This document shows, piece by piece, positions 1-9,630 of a stretch of DNA of 64,000 bases; positions within the stretch are counted from its first letter, which is position 1; each line of letters opens with the position of its first letter. The stretch comes from Tieghemostelium lacteum (lineage: Eukaryota; Evosea; Eumycetozoa; Dictyosteliales; Raperosteliaceae). Location of the stretch: contig LODT01000004.1 of NCBI GenBank assembly GCA_001606155.1, positions 186,001 to 250,000 on the forward strand, in the 5' to 3' direction. The notes beneath the pieces are model-generated. The model did no database searches. It was not told where the DNA came from and saw only the letters and a program-made list of their open reading frames with translations. Made by a program: the position numbers and the translations under genes.

Positions 1-1771
1 GAATAACTATGTTCACTTATTTGAAAGAGATTTATTGGATCTCATTCTGTGGACTATACTATTTCCATTGATTGAAGAGGTGAAATCATTCTCTGAGAAG
101 GCTGATCAAGAGAGAATAGATTCGGATTTGGGTGGTGGTGTAATGTTACTCGTACACCACAGTAGAAATACCAGTCAGAAGCAATGGGATGAAACACAGG
201 TGCTGTCTATAAGTGGACTAGTTAGAGTGTTTACTACCTTCTTTGAAGTGTTATCTACATTGCCATCATTCAAAAAGGCATGGGATTCGTTGATCTTGAC
301 ATTAGAGACTGAATCAAAGTCCACAAGTAAGGAGGTTTCAATGTCGAGTTTAGGAGCACTTCATGAGATTGTGAAATGTTCTATTATTGATACAACACAG
401 TTTCCAGAGATTTCAGAGAGTGTTTGGGAGGTTCTAGTACGTCTATCGCCAAAGCTCTCAGATCCTTCAACAAGTGCACAGAAGTCACTGAGTTACTATA
501 TCAAAGTGTTCTTGGACCACTTTGAGAAGACCAAAGACACATTATCCGATGACCAGATGTTAAGGGTACTGCATATACTCTATCCATTGGGTTTGTATAT
601 CGGTGATCAGTCGTCAGATCAGTTAACCAATCCACAAACACATGCACTGCAATTGATCAAATCTCTACCTCCTATCTCTGAAAGTATATTCCCATGTCTA
701 GTCAGCATACTTTTAAAGTATATATCGATTGGAATCAATTATCACTATATATTGACTGGGTCTAGTAAATTTGTGTTTCCTCCATTACCTTCATCAGTCA
801 AGAAAGATACTGTATATTACTCACCAATCACTGAGAAGTCTATTGAATTGATCTCTGAACTGTTTTTGCATCCTTCAACTACTGATGCAATGAGATCTTC
901 CATTTTTGAAGATATTATAAAGGTTCTAGGAGAGGGTATGCTTACAAAGTACACTAAATATCATTCACAAATTTGGAAGATTTCCGTTTCAAATCTCATT
1001 AGAATTCTACCTGCAGGTTTGTTGGCTATCAACCAAGACTCAGTCTACTTGAATGACATTAAAAGGAATATAGTGTGGTCAGAGTTGATTGACTCTATTC
1101 AAGGGTTCATCTTACATGAGCGTCAGACACATAACATATCACCGGAGAAACGAATGGAGGAGGATAAGTATGACATTGACCTTATAAATGCCATTGCACG
1201 AGAAATGGTGGGATTCTCTGGAATCAAGGTGGAAAGAGTTTCCATCATCAGAGACAGACTTGTAGAGATTCTCTATGAAGGCAGTATACTATCCAGTCAA
1301 CAACGTGAGAAGGTGTCGCAGTCATGCTACCAAAACATGTTCTCTATATGCTCTAAAGCAGACCCTTCCAATCAAGAGTCTATCGAAATTGCTCGTGTGG
1401 TTCTTCCAGTGGTTCTCAAGAGATCCAGAGAGGTCTTGCAGAGATTTGTAGTTGACGAGAGACAATCCGGTCAATGTCCTCTACCTAGACATCGTCTCAA
1501 TGAAATCTCATTCCTTCTCAAAGAAATACAAGAGTTGCAATTGCAACCTGGAATCTACCAAAGTCAATCCGATTCTCAAAATCAATCTAAAAGACCTCAT
1601 TTACTAGACCTTTTCACCATTCTCTCTGACTGTATCTGTGTATCAGATCGCGAAATTAAAGAACATCTAAAAAATATTTTCTATCTAGTTGCAACTGAAT
1701 TTTTAAATATTCAAATTACTCCATCCTCTACCACCTCCTCCAATTCTTCAACTCCAAAATCTCAACATTAA
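1..1771 (+). CDS. mon2: MON2 homologue, C-terminal part (5' end outside window)
   Basis: This is the C-terminal ~590 residues of a MON2 protein, the large Sec7/BIG-related peripheral Golgi/endosome scaffold (Ysl2/Dop1 partner). The frame is open from base 2 with no start codon, so the gene begins left of the window. The clearest family signature is near the left edge: an HHSRNTSQKQWDETQVLSI stretch followed by a VRVFTTFFEVL...F.KAWD pattern, which closely follows the animal MON2 C-terminal domain from memory. The rest is helical (HEAT/ARM-like) and ends in a Ser/Thr-rich tail. No intron is needed. An AATAAA at 1784-1789, 13 bases after the stop, is a plausible poly(A) signal. Family assignment is confident; the missing N-terminus was not seen. 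Confidence 0.9.
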   Translation, partial: NNYVHLFERDLLDLILWTILFPLIEEVKSFSEKADQERIDSDLGGGVMLLVHHSRNTSQKQWDETQVLSISGLVRVFTTFFEVLSTLPSFKKAWDSLILTLETESKSTSKEVSMSSLGALHEIVKCSIIDTTQFPEISESVWEVLVRLSPKLSDPSTSAQKSLSYYIKVFLDHFEKTKDTLSDDQMLRVLHILYPLGLYIGDQSSDQLTNPQTHALQLIKSLPPISESIFPCLVSILLKYISIGINYHYILTGSSKFVFPPLPSSVKKDTVYYSPITEKSIELISELFLHPSTTDAMRSSIFEDIIKVLGEGMLTKYTKYHSQIWKISVSNLIRILPAGLLAINQDSVYLNDIKRNIVWSELIDSIQGFILHERQTHNISPEKRMEEDKYDIDLINAIAREMVGFSGIKVERVSIIRDRLVEILYEGSILSSQQREKVSQSCYQNMFSICSKADPSNQESIEIARVVLPVVLKRSREVLQRFVVDERQSGQCPLPRHRLNEISFLLKEIQELQLQPGIYQSQSDSQNQSKRPHLLDLFTILSDCICVSDREIKEHLKNIFYLVATEFLNIQITPSSTTSSNSSTPKSQH

Positions 1772-2087
1772 ATATAATATAACAATAAAACAATTTATGA
1801 TAATTAATCATTACTTTTACAAACCCCTCATTCTTATAAATATCAAAGATTCCAATTAAACCCCATTTTATTTTGAGTTAAAAGTATACTTTAAAAAAAT
1901 GACGTCAAAGAAATTTCATTTGTAATAATTTCGCGATATTTTCACAAATGTGAATGAAATGGTTTCGATCATTCCATTTTAGATTTTTTTGATGCACAAA
2001 ATATCTAAATTTTAAAATAAAATCAAAGCTGGTTGTGAAAAATTTGATCATATTAAATATTGATTGAATATACATATATATATAAAG
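1772..2087. other. intergenic, MON2 to secreted-protein pair
   Basis: No gene is visible in this AT-rich stretch. It contains the likely MON2 poly(A) signal and the promoter region of the next gene. A short ATATATATATA-type run lies just upstream of the next ATG. Confidence 0.5.
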
Positions 2088-2888
2088 ATGAAAGTAGAAA
2101 TTAGATTATTATTTAGTTTGGTATTATTGGTTGGTGTTTGTTATGGTGATTGGGCTAATGTGTATTTTGGTCTACCATGTAAGGAATCTAATCCCACTAT
2201 TATATATTCATCAATGACTGGTAGATGTATACCAGAGTATGGAACTATCATTGAATGTGATTATGAGAATAACCAAGTTATTTGGAAGAACTATAATGAT
2301 CCACAATGTACAATTAACACTTATAACACCACCTATCCATTCGATACCTGTTATACTAATAAAAGAGCCTATGTCACTTGCTCTGTTGAACAACTGACAT
2401 TTTCAAATCCTACAACTCAACAGATTACATATGGTAATTGTAAAGAGGATACTGATCCATTGACAGTCACCACATCATTCGTTGACCAATGTTTCTTACC
2501 AGAGTGGTATGGTGAGTGGTCTTACTACTCATGTAACGCTACTTATTTAACCATTAAGAATTATATCGATCAGAGTGAATTAACATCTTCAAGATCATCT
2601 TCTGATTATGATACCACTGCTACAATGTCTGGAGAAACTGCTGGGATCCTAGGTCTGTATGTTCAATCAAGTGAACTTCTAACAGCAGGAGGTAGTTCTA
2701 CAACAGGCAACCAATACCACAATTCATTATATCCACCACCACCTGTAAAATCTTTCCCTAAATACTCTATTGGAACTAACGAATGTACTGAACAATACTA
2801 TTCCTCAACTACCTATACAAAATTGACAAATAACCCAACTTGTAAATCCGGCAAAACTTTTATCACATGCGACAGTGGTAATTTTTAA
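2088..2888 (+). CDS. secreted Cys-rich protein, tandem copy 1
   Basis: I chose the ATG at 2088 because it gives a clean signal peptide (MKVEIRLLFSLVLLVGVCYG) followed by the mature start DWANVYFGLPC. The product is about 266 residues, with regularly spaced Cys through the chain and a Ser/Thr/Gly-rich linker before the last Cys cluster. There is no transmembrane segment or GPI signal, so secretion is likely. The gene at 2929 is a tandem paralogue: the two share TQQITYG, the NYIDQSELTSSRS block, the Cys framework and the C-terminal TFxTC ending. I do not recognise a named domain; this looks like a dictyostelid-specific extracellular family of unknown role. Confidence 0.85.
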   Translation: MKVEIRLLFSLVLLVGVCYGDWANVYFGLPCKESNPTIIYSSMTGRCIPEYGTIIECDYENNQVIWKNYNDPQCTINTYNTTYPFDTCYTNKRAYVTCSVEQLTFSNPTTQQITYGNCKEDTDPLTVTTSFVDQCFLPEWYGEWSYYSCNATYLTIKNYIDQSELTSSRSSSDYDTTATMSGETAGILGLYVQSSELLTAGGSSTTGNQYHNSLYPPPPVKSFPKYSIGTNECTEQYYSSTTYTKLTNNPTCKSGKTFITCDSGNF

Positions 2889-2928
2889 AATAAATTTTTA
2901 ATTTTCTAAAATATCAGACGCCAAAACA

Positions 2929-3714
2929 ATGGTTGTGCATTTATTGAGAATTCTATTGGTATTCTATGTGATTGGGAAGTGTTATGCTGAATGGGTTAAT
3001 GTATATATAGGTACACCATGTCATGAAACAGAGGCATCAGTTATATTCTCAGCTGTATCTGGTGTTTGTATACCACAGTACTCACTGATAATGCAATGTG
3101 ACTATGAGAATAGTATGGTAGTTTGGTACTCATTTAAAGACACAGCATGCACTGAATTATTGAATATGTATTCAGAGGTTATCAATGAATGTTACTATTC
3201 CAATAGAGCATTCGCCAATTGTTCTACGGAAGCATTGACATTTACCAAACCACATACACAACAAATAACCTATGGTGACTGTTCTGAAAGTACACAACCA
3301 ATATCAATTACAACAACTTTTATAGACCAATGTTTTATGGATGAATTCTATGGTTATTGGTCTATGCAATCTTGTAATTCTACTTATCTTACCATTCAAA
3401 ATTATATAGATCAAAGTGAATTAACTTCATCAAGATCAACTTCTGACTCTACTACTACTACCACTAATAGTATTACTGCAACTCTGTCGGGTCAAACTGC
3501 TGGTTCCAGTGGTTATTACATACCTCCTGAAAAATCAACATCAACTACAGGACCTTTAGAAATTTATCCAAATATAAGAAAACCCTCTTTAGCTTCAAAG
3601 AATGAATGCTCACAACAATATTACTCATCAACATACTACATTGAATTAACTGTAAAACCAACTTGTATAAATAGCCAAACTTTCACTACTTGTTCTCCAT
3701 CTTCTAAATTTTAA
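2929..3714 (+). CDS. secreted Cys-rich protein, tandem copy 2
   Basis: This is the paralogue of the preceding gene, in the same orientation and only 40 bases downstream of its stop. The ATG at 2929 starts a 261-residue protein with a signal peptide (MVVHLLRILLVFYVIGKCYA) followed by EWVNVYIGTPC, parallel to the DWANVYFGLPC start of copy 1. The NYIDQSELTSSRS block and the Cys positions are conserved; the Ser/Thr-rich linker differs in length and composition. Function is unknown. The tight spacing and sustained similarity indicate a local tandem duplication. Confidence 0.85.
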   Translation: MVVHLLRILLVFYVIGKCYAEWVNVYIGTPCHETEASVIFSAVSGVCIPQYSLIMQCDYENSMVVWYSFKDTACTELLNMYSEVINECYYSNRAFANCSTEALTFTKPHTQQITYGDCSESTQPISITTTFIDQCFMDEFYGYWSMQSCNSTYLTIQNYIDQSELTSSRSTSDSTTTTTNSITATLSGQTAGSSGYYIPPEKSTSTTGPLEIYPNIRKPSLASKNECSQQYYSSTYYIELTVKPTCINSQTFTTCSPSSKF

Positions 3715-3790
3715 ATTAAATGAACTAATGAACCCCGAAATTTCCAAATGAAATTTTTTATTTTTTTTTTGATTGGGTGTTATAGAAGTG

Positions 3791-4570
3791 ATGTTCATCT
3801 CAAAATTGAAACTTTTAAAGAATAGTAGTTCTTTGATTTTTATTGGAGTACCTAGATTACAACCTTTGAATGGTTGTGTAAGTTTTAGTACAAAGATTTA
3901 CACAAAGACAGGGGACAAAGGTACAAGTAGTTTGTTTAATGGGGAGAGAAGAAATAAAGATGATATGATATTTCATGTACTAGGTTCAGTTGATGAGTTG
4001 TCTAGTAGTATTGGTGTTGCAAAAGAGACTTTAGTAAAGTTTCCATTTGATAGAAAGAAAGATGTAGAAGGAAGTAGTAAGAGTACAGATCAAGATATAA
4101 TTGATAAATTAGAGTCTATACAATGTTTACTATTGGATATAGGATCACATATAGCAACACCAGAGTATTCTGAAGAAGCTTTTAAAAAACGTGCACAGTT
4201 TCCAGAAGAACATGTAGAGACTTTAGAGAAGGATATTGATTTTATGGATCAACATCTTCAACCTTTGAAAAACTTTATATTACCTGGAGGTGGTCTAGTA
4301 GCTGCACATTTCCATACCTGTAGATCTCTATGTAGAAGAGCTGAAAGAGATTTAGTCACACTCTCACATAGAGACCAAATACAACCACAGGTTCTAAAGT
4401 TCCTAAACCGTCTCTCCGATTACTTTTTCGCTCTATCTCGTTACTCTTCCTATCTATCCAACTCCACCGAATCCCTATACAAAAGACAATTACAATCATC
4501 TACCTCAACAACAACAACATCCAAAGACAAATACCAAAGACATTTAGAGAAAAGATCAACAAATGAATAA
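3791..4570 (+). CDS. mmaB: ATP:cob(I)alamin adenosyltransferase (MMAB/PduO type), mitochondrial
   Basis: The enzyme makes adenosylcobalamin, the cofactor of mitochondrial methylmalonyl-CoA mutase, from cob(I)alamin and ATP. The ATG at 3791 gives 259 residues. The first ~35 are basic and hydroxylated with few acids, as in a mitochondrial targeting peptide. Family motifs follow in order: KIYTKTGDKGTSSLFNGERR (ATP-binding N-terminal loop), VDELSSSIG, and FILPGGG...HTCRSLCRRAERD (active-site Arg/Glu helix), with DYFFALSRY near the end. Length and motif order fit human MMAB. The C-terminal ~25 residues are Ser/Thr-rich and probably disordered. Single exon. An oligo-T run just upstream (about 3757-3770) resembles the oligo(dT) element of dictyostelid promoters. 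Confidence 0.93.
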   Translation: MFISKLKLLKNSSSLIFIGVPRLQPLNGCVSFSTKIYTKTGDKGTSSLFNGERRNKDDMIFHVLGSVDELSSSIGVAKETLVKFPFDRKKDVEGSSKSTDQDIIDKLESIQCLLLDIGSHIATPEYSEEAFKKRAQFPEEHVETLEKDIDFMDQHLQPLKNFILPGGGLVAAHFHTCRSLCRRAERDLVTLSHRDQIQPQVLKFLNRLSDYFFALSRYSSYLSNSTESLYKRQLQSSTSTTTTSKDKYQRHLEKRSTNE

Positions 4571-4892
4571 AGTCCTCTGAGGAAAAAATTTGTAAAAAAA
4601 AAATTAGTTTTTGTTTTTTTTTTTATTTTTATTTTTGACCCTTTGGAAAATTAGATCATACAACAAAACCAAGTTTAAACATTTTCAAAACATAAAAACA
4701 ATCATAATTTTATCACAAACAACAGCGTAATTTACAATAGAAAAGAGAGATAGTAATAGATTGATAAGAGTTTTAGACTTCTCCAATTGGAAAATCCTTA
4801 TACATTCAAAAAACAGAAGAAAACAAAAAATAAAAATATATAAATAGAAAAGCAACAACATATGTACAATAACAACAGAAAATTAAAGAAAA
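4571..4892. other. intergenic, MMAB to low-complexity gene
   Basis: AT-rich with long T and A runs around 4595-4640. No protein-coding signal or RNA gene is seen; the right half probably holds the promoter and 5' UTR of the next gene. Confidence 0.45.
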
Positions 4893-7800
4893 ATGAAATC
4901 ATCACCCTCTGCGACCTCGCCTTCAAATCAATATAAGACAAACAATAATTTAAAACCAACCTTACAACACAGTAAGTTGAATAAATGGTGTTATTGAGAT
5001 AGAGCATGCTGTTCATTATTGATATTGATATTTGAGTATGAATTATTAATGTGTATATACCCTCCTCATTTGATTATTATAGAACCACATAAACCAGTAC
5101 AGACTACATCGACATCTTTATCAAAGTCTATATTACCACTTAATTTAGGCAGTGAAAAGAGTGAAAAGACTCAAATTGGTTCTGGACTTAATACTACTAC
5201 TAATAATGATTTACCTGTAGTGGCTTTGAATTCAGTTTGGGGCGGTTCAATAAATAAGGTTACTGGTAGTAATAGTAGTAGTACAAGTACTTCACCACAG
5301 TCTACTTCTACCATTACTGCTGTTTTGTCACCACAAACTACAACTACAACATCTACAACTGCATCTACAACTTCAACTACAACAACAGCTTTGGTATCTC
5401 CAGGAACTACAGGTTCTACACCATTAAATAGTGGAGCTTCTTCTTTATCATCTTCACAATCTTCACCACAGACTACTGAACCTATTTCCACAACTACAAC
5501 TACAACTACATCTACAACCATTGCCGATATTGAAAAACAACAACAACAACAACCACTACAACAACAACAACATACTTCACCTAACACCAAGACTACTTCT
5601 ATAACACATGAACAACAGAGTAGTAGTAGTGTAATAAAGAAAGAAATTATTCAACCTCCTTCTCCACCTAAAAAGTCAACCATTAATAAATACACAGGTT
5701 CACCTTCTTCCACAACTACAAAATCAGAACAAAATTCACCATCAATAGCACAGTTGCAAACTTCACCTTCATCAACTAGTAATATAAATAGTAATCCAAA
5801 TAATAATAATAATAACAAATTAGAGGAAAATGGTAACCATGATGGTTTACCATCATCGGGAACTGTTGAACAAAAGAAAGTATTTCAACCATTTTCTACA
5901 GAAGATTGGTTGGATGAAGATGAATTGGATTATTCTAAACCATTGGTATTTGTTGATGAAAATATAACTCAGGCAAAATTGGATCTGAAAAAAAAAAGAA
6001 GAGGAAATGGAAAGAGAGAGACAGAGACTGTTGGAAGAGGAGGAACGTCAGAGAGAGAGAATACTCCAAATTCAAAGAGAGGAAGAGGCTGAAAGGGAAA
6101 GAAGACGACAAGAGGAGATTATGGAACAACAGAGAATCGAAGAGAGAAAGAAAAAAGAGGCTGATTTGATAAAGCAGAAAATGGAAGATAATCTCAGACT
6201 GGAAAGACTTCAGAGAGAGAGATCTCTAAAGAAACTGCAGGAACTCGAGGAAAAAGATAGACTGGAAAAAGAGAGAATGGAAAATGAAAGATTAGAAAAA
6301 GAAAGAATAGAAAAGGAAAGAATGGATCAACAGCAACAACAACAACAACAAAAACAACATCAACAGTTTAGAAATAAGAGAGGTGACGATCATCAACATC
6401 GTGGTAGTTATAATAATCAAGCTCCTTATAATAATAGCAGTGGTCCTAGGGATAATAGAGGTAGAGGTTATAATAATAACAACTATCCCCCAACTCCACA
6501 TAATTATGGTCCACGTGATAATAGAATAGATGATAGAGATAGACCACCTTATCCACCACAACAACTACAACAAGATGATAGATATAATCAAAATAATAGT
6601 TATAATAGGGATAATAGAATGAATAAACAACAACTACAACAACAACAACCACCACCTATGGGTAAATATGATCAAATGAATAGATCTCAGCCTTTACCTC
6701 CACCTTCTCATTTCAATAGAGATGATAACAGATCTACATTTGACAGACATAACGATAATATAAATAGAGATCAACAAACACAACCACAACCACAACAGCA
6801 ACAACAACAACAGTCAACTTCATTACCCTCATCATCTAATATACCTCCACCATTTAATAGAGATAATCACCAAGGTGGTTATGGTCATCACCAACATCAT
6901 GGTCCACAGGGAGGTGACCACTTTAACCCAAGGGATATGAAGAATAGAGATAATGATTATAACCCAAGAAGAGATGATAGACCACATAGATATTCACAAC
7001 CACAGTCTCCTTCAAATATCGATGATCGTGATTTACCTAAAGATTCTCATGGTACTCCTAATAGAGACTCTTCAAATTACCAACAGGGTCCAATGAATAA
7101 TCGTAATTCACCTCCACCATCTTCCTCATCCTCTACTGGTGAAAGAGATAAAGATCATATGAATAGAGATAGAGATCCAAGAGATAACAGATATAGAGAC
7201 TCTTATCCTCCAAGAGATCACAGAGATCATATGAATAGAGATAGAGATCCAAGAGATCACAGACATTCTTTTGGACCTCACGATAATTATAATAGAGGAA
7301 ATGACGATCAACAACAACAGCAACAACAACAACCACCATATCAACAAAGAAATCAGGATAATTATAATACAAGAGATAACAGAAACAGAAACTTTAATAA
7401 TGAAAATGTAGGTCCTTTACATGGTCCTTCACATGGTCCTTCACATGGTCTTTCGCATGGCCCTTCACAAGGTACAATGGATTCTTATCAACATGTTGGT
7501 CAATATAATAGAAAGTCTATGCCTCCTATATATAATGATAGATATCAAGGTGGTAGTGGTGGTCCAATTCAATCTCAGCAACAAGGTGGTCAACCTGGTC
7601 CTTCTAATACCCCACCTTATAAACATAATACAACACCATATCCATCACCACCAACACAATATCACCAATCTCAACCATCCTTTTCACATCACCATCAACC
7701 AATACAAAGTAGTTCAGATAGATACCATAATCAACCATCATCACATGGTTCTTATCATAATCAACCACATTACCAACCAACACATCAACAACAATCACAT

Positions 7801-9142
7801 CATCAACAACAACCACATCATCAACAACAACAACATGATACATATCCAAAGACTATATTGGCTAGAGATTCATCTAATAACAGAAATGAAGGTTCATTGA
7901 GTGGAGGTAATAGAAGATCTATTGAAAGAGTAGGATCTACATCAACTATTGATAAAAATCCTACAGAATTACACTCCACATCTTCCACAGAGAAGGTATT
8001 GGATCAACCAACTACAACACATAACGAACCTGTACATTCTTACGATATTACTCCAACTGCTTCAACAGCAGCAACAACATCTTCTCACCCTACCGATTCT
8101 GATAACACAAAGAAAGATGAAAATGTAGATAGATCAACACACACTAAAAAACAATTCACAAATAAGAAATATGAAAACAATAGTAGATTTGATAAACAAT
8201 CAAGACAATATAACCAACAACAACAATCACAACAACAACCACAACAACAACTACAACAACAACAACCACAACAACAACAACCACAACAACAACCACAACA
8301 ACAACCACAACAACAACCACAACAACCACAACAAACAACACCAACTTTATCTGGATCTAGTAATGTTAGTGGTGAAGGTAGAAATCAACCTTTTAACAAA
8401 CACTACAAGGATAATTATAAATCTAAAGGTAGTTATAAAGGTAGAGGTGGTGATCATCCACACCAAGAGTTTGTTAGAAAATCAACATCAACTGAATCTC
8501 TAAATAGTGAAACTAGTGAAACTTCTTCTACTTCCTCTTTGAAACATTCTAAAGATTCACTTGGTAGCAGTGGTGATATTACTAAACCAACAAAGATACC
8601 AACTGCTTCAAAATCACCACCTTTGTCTCCATCTACACCTGTTACTACTCCAATATCTGATAGTGTATCTGGTACACAAACACCTCCCACTAGTAGCTAT
8701 AAAAATAAGAGAAAAGTTAGTGGTGGTTTAAATAAATCTACTAGTAGAGATGGTATTTCTTCTAATCAGTATTATAAAGGTGGTCAACAACAACACTCTC
8801 ACATTGGTGGTGGAGGCAACTATCAGAGAAGAGATAATCAACCTTTGAATACCTCTACTGATAAAAAGAATAAACAACACCAACATCAACAAACACAACA
8901 GCAGCAACAACAGTCATCACCATCACTTTCACCTATAGTTGTACCATCCACAACTACTACCACAACAGTTGCTACACCACAACCACCACCTCAACCAACT
9001 GTACCAGCTTGGACATCTCAAAGTCCAATTAATTGGACAGAACAAGTTGATAAACCAATATCTCCACCTACATCAACTCCAAATTTAACAACATCACCAC
9101 AAACAATCACACCAATATCATCACCCAATCCACCTAATAATC

Positions 9143-9194
<52 letters not shown>

Positions 9195-9414
9195 CCAGAA
9201 ATCTAATAAACCCTATAATAAAAATACACAGCAGCAACAACCAAGATCAAATGGAGGAACAAATACCGATGATTATAAAAGAAAAATGAATAGGGAGAAT
9301 GTTAATAAGAAACCTTATCACCATCACCATCAACCAAATCAACAACCACAACAATCATCCATGTATGTAGTTAAACATCAATCTGAATCTACTTCACCTG
9401 TTCAAAATAAATAA
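4893..9414 (+). CDS. large Gln/Asn/Ser-rich coiled-coil protein, possibly PRRC2/BAT2-like
   Basis: Exon 1 is 4893-4971 (MKSSPSATSPSNQYKTNNNL...), with a GTAAGT donor at 4972. The acceptor ends at 5082 and the phase joins cleanly to PHKPVQTTSTS. The frame then changes at an A10 run (5988-5997): upstream reads ...QAKLDLKKK, and dropping one A continues as EEEMERERQRLLEEEER. With that correction the protein is 1469 residues: an N-terminal Thr/Ser-rich region, WLDEDELDYSKPLVF (~300), a charged Glu/Arg coiled coil of ~110 residues, then ~1000 residues of disordered RDNR-, Gln-, His- and Pro-rich sequence ending with a PAWTSQSPINW patch. The order of a short NLGSEKSE-type N-terminal motif, an acidic E-D-LDYS box and an ER-rich coiled coil recalls PRRC2/BAT2 proteins (RNA granules), but that identity is tentative. 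The gene itself is confident. Confidence 0.8.
8212..8340 (+). repeat. CAA/CCA microsatellite coding poly-Gln/Pro
   Basis: Near-perfect trinucleotide repeat of CAA interrupted by CCA and TCA/CTA codons, in frame within the low-complexity gene, encoding a QQP-type tract. Likely length-variable between strains. Confidence 0.85.
9142..9192 (+). repeat. (CAA)17 poly-Gln tract
   Basis: Seventeen uninterrupted CAA codons encode 17 consecutive Gln residues near the C-terminus of the low-complexity protein. Pure-repeat codon usage is typical of slippage-prone dictyostelid homopolymer tracts. Confidence 0.95.
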
Positions 9415-9630
9415 AATACAAAAACCAAATAATAATTTATTATTTATCATAAATTTATCCAGTTTAATTTAATTTAAATGAATCTTTAAAACTTTGAAAA
9501 TATGAAGAGTTTCTGTTAATCACAGGATTTTTTTTTAAAATATCTTCAATTCTTGATTAGTGAAATCATCACATCAATAAAATTTAAAAGAATTAAAATA
9601 AAAAAAATTTTAAAAAGTTTATTGATATCA

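Noticed and set aside
4798-5016. 72-codon minus-strand frame in front of the low-complexity gene
   Set aside because: Phe/Cys/Tyr-rich with no start context, overlapping plus-strand exon 1 and its intron.
5171-5590. Minus-strand frames rich in Val/Cys opposite the low-complexity gene (also 7133-7372, 8156-8344)
   Set aside because: They are antisense shadows of CAA/ACA/ACT repeats; composition is pure repeat and no start context or splice signals exist.
5946-5998. An intron at 5946-5998 as the reason for the frame change in the low-complexity gene
   Set aside because: A GT and an AG are present, but the phase after splicing leads into the wrong frame, and it would remove well-formed coding sequence. 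A one-base error in the A10 run is simpler.
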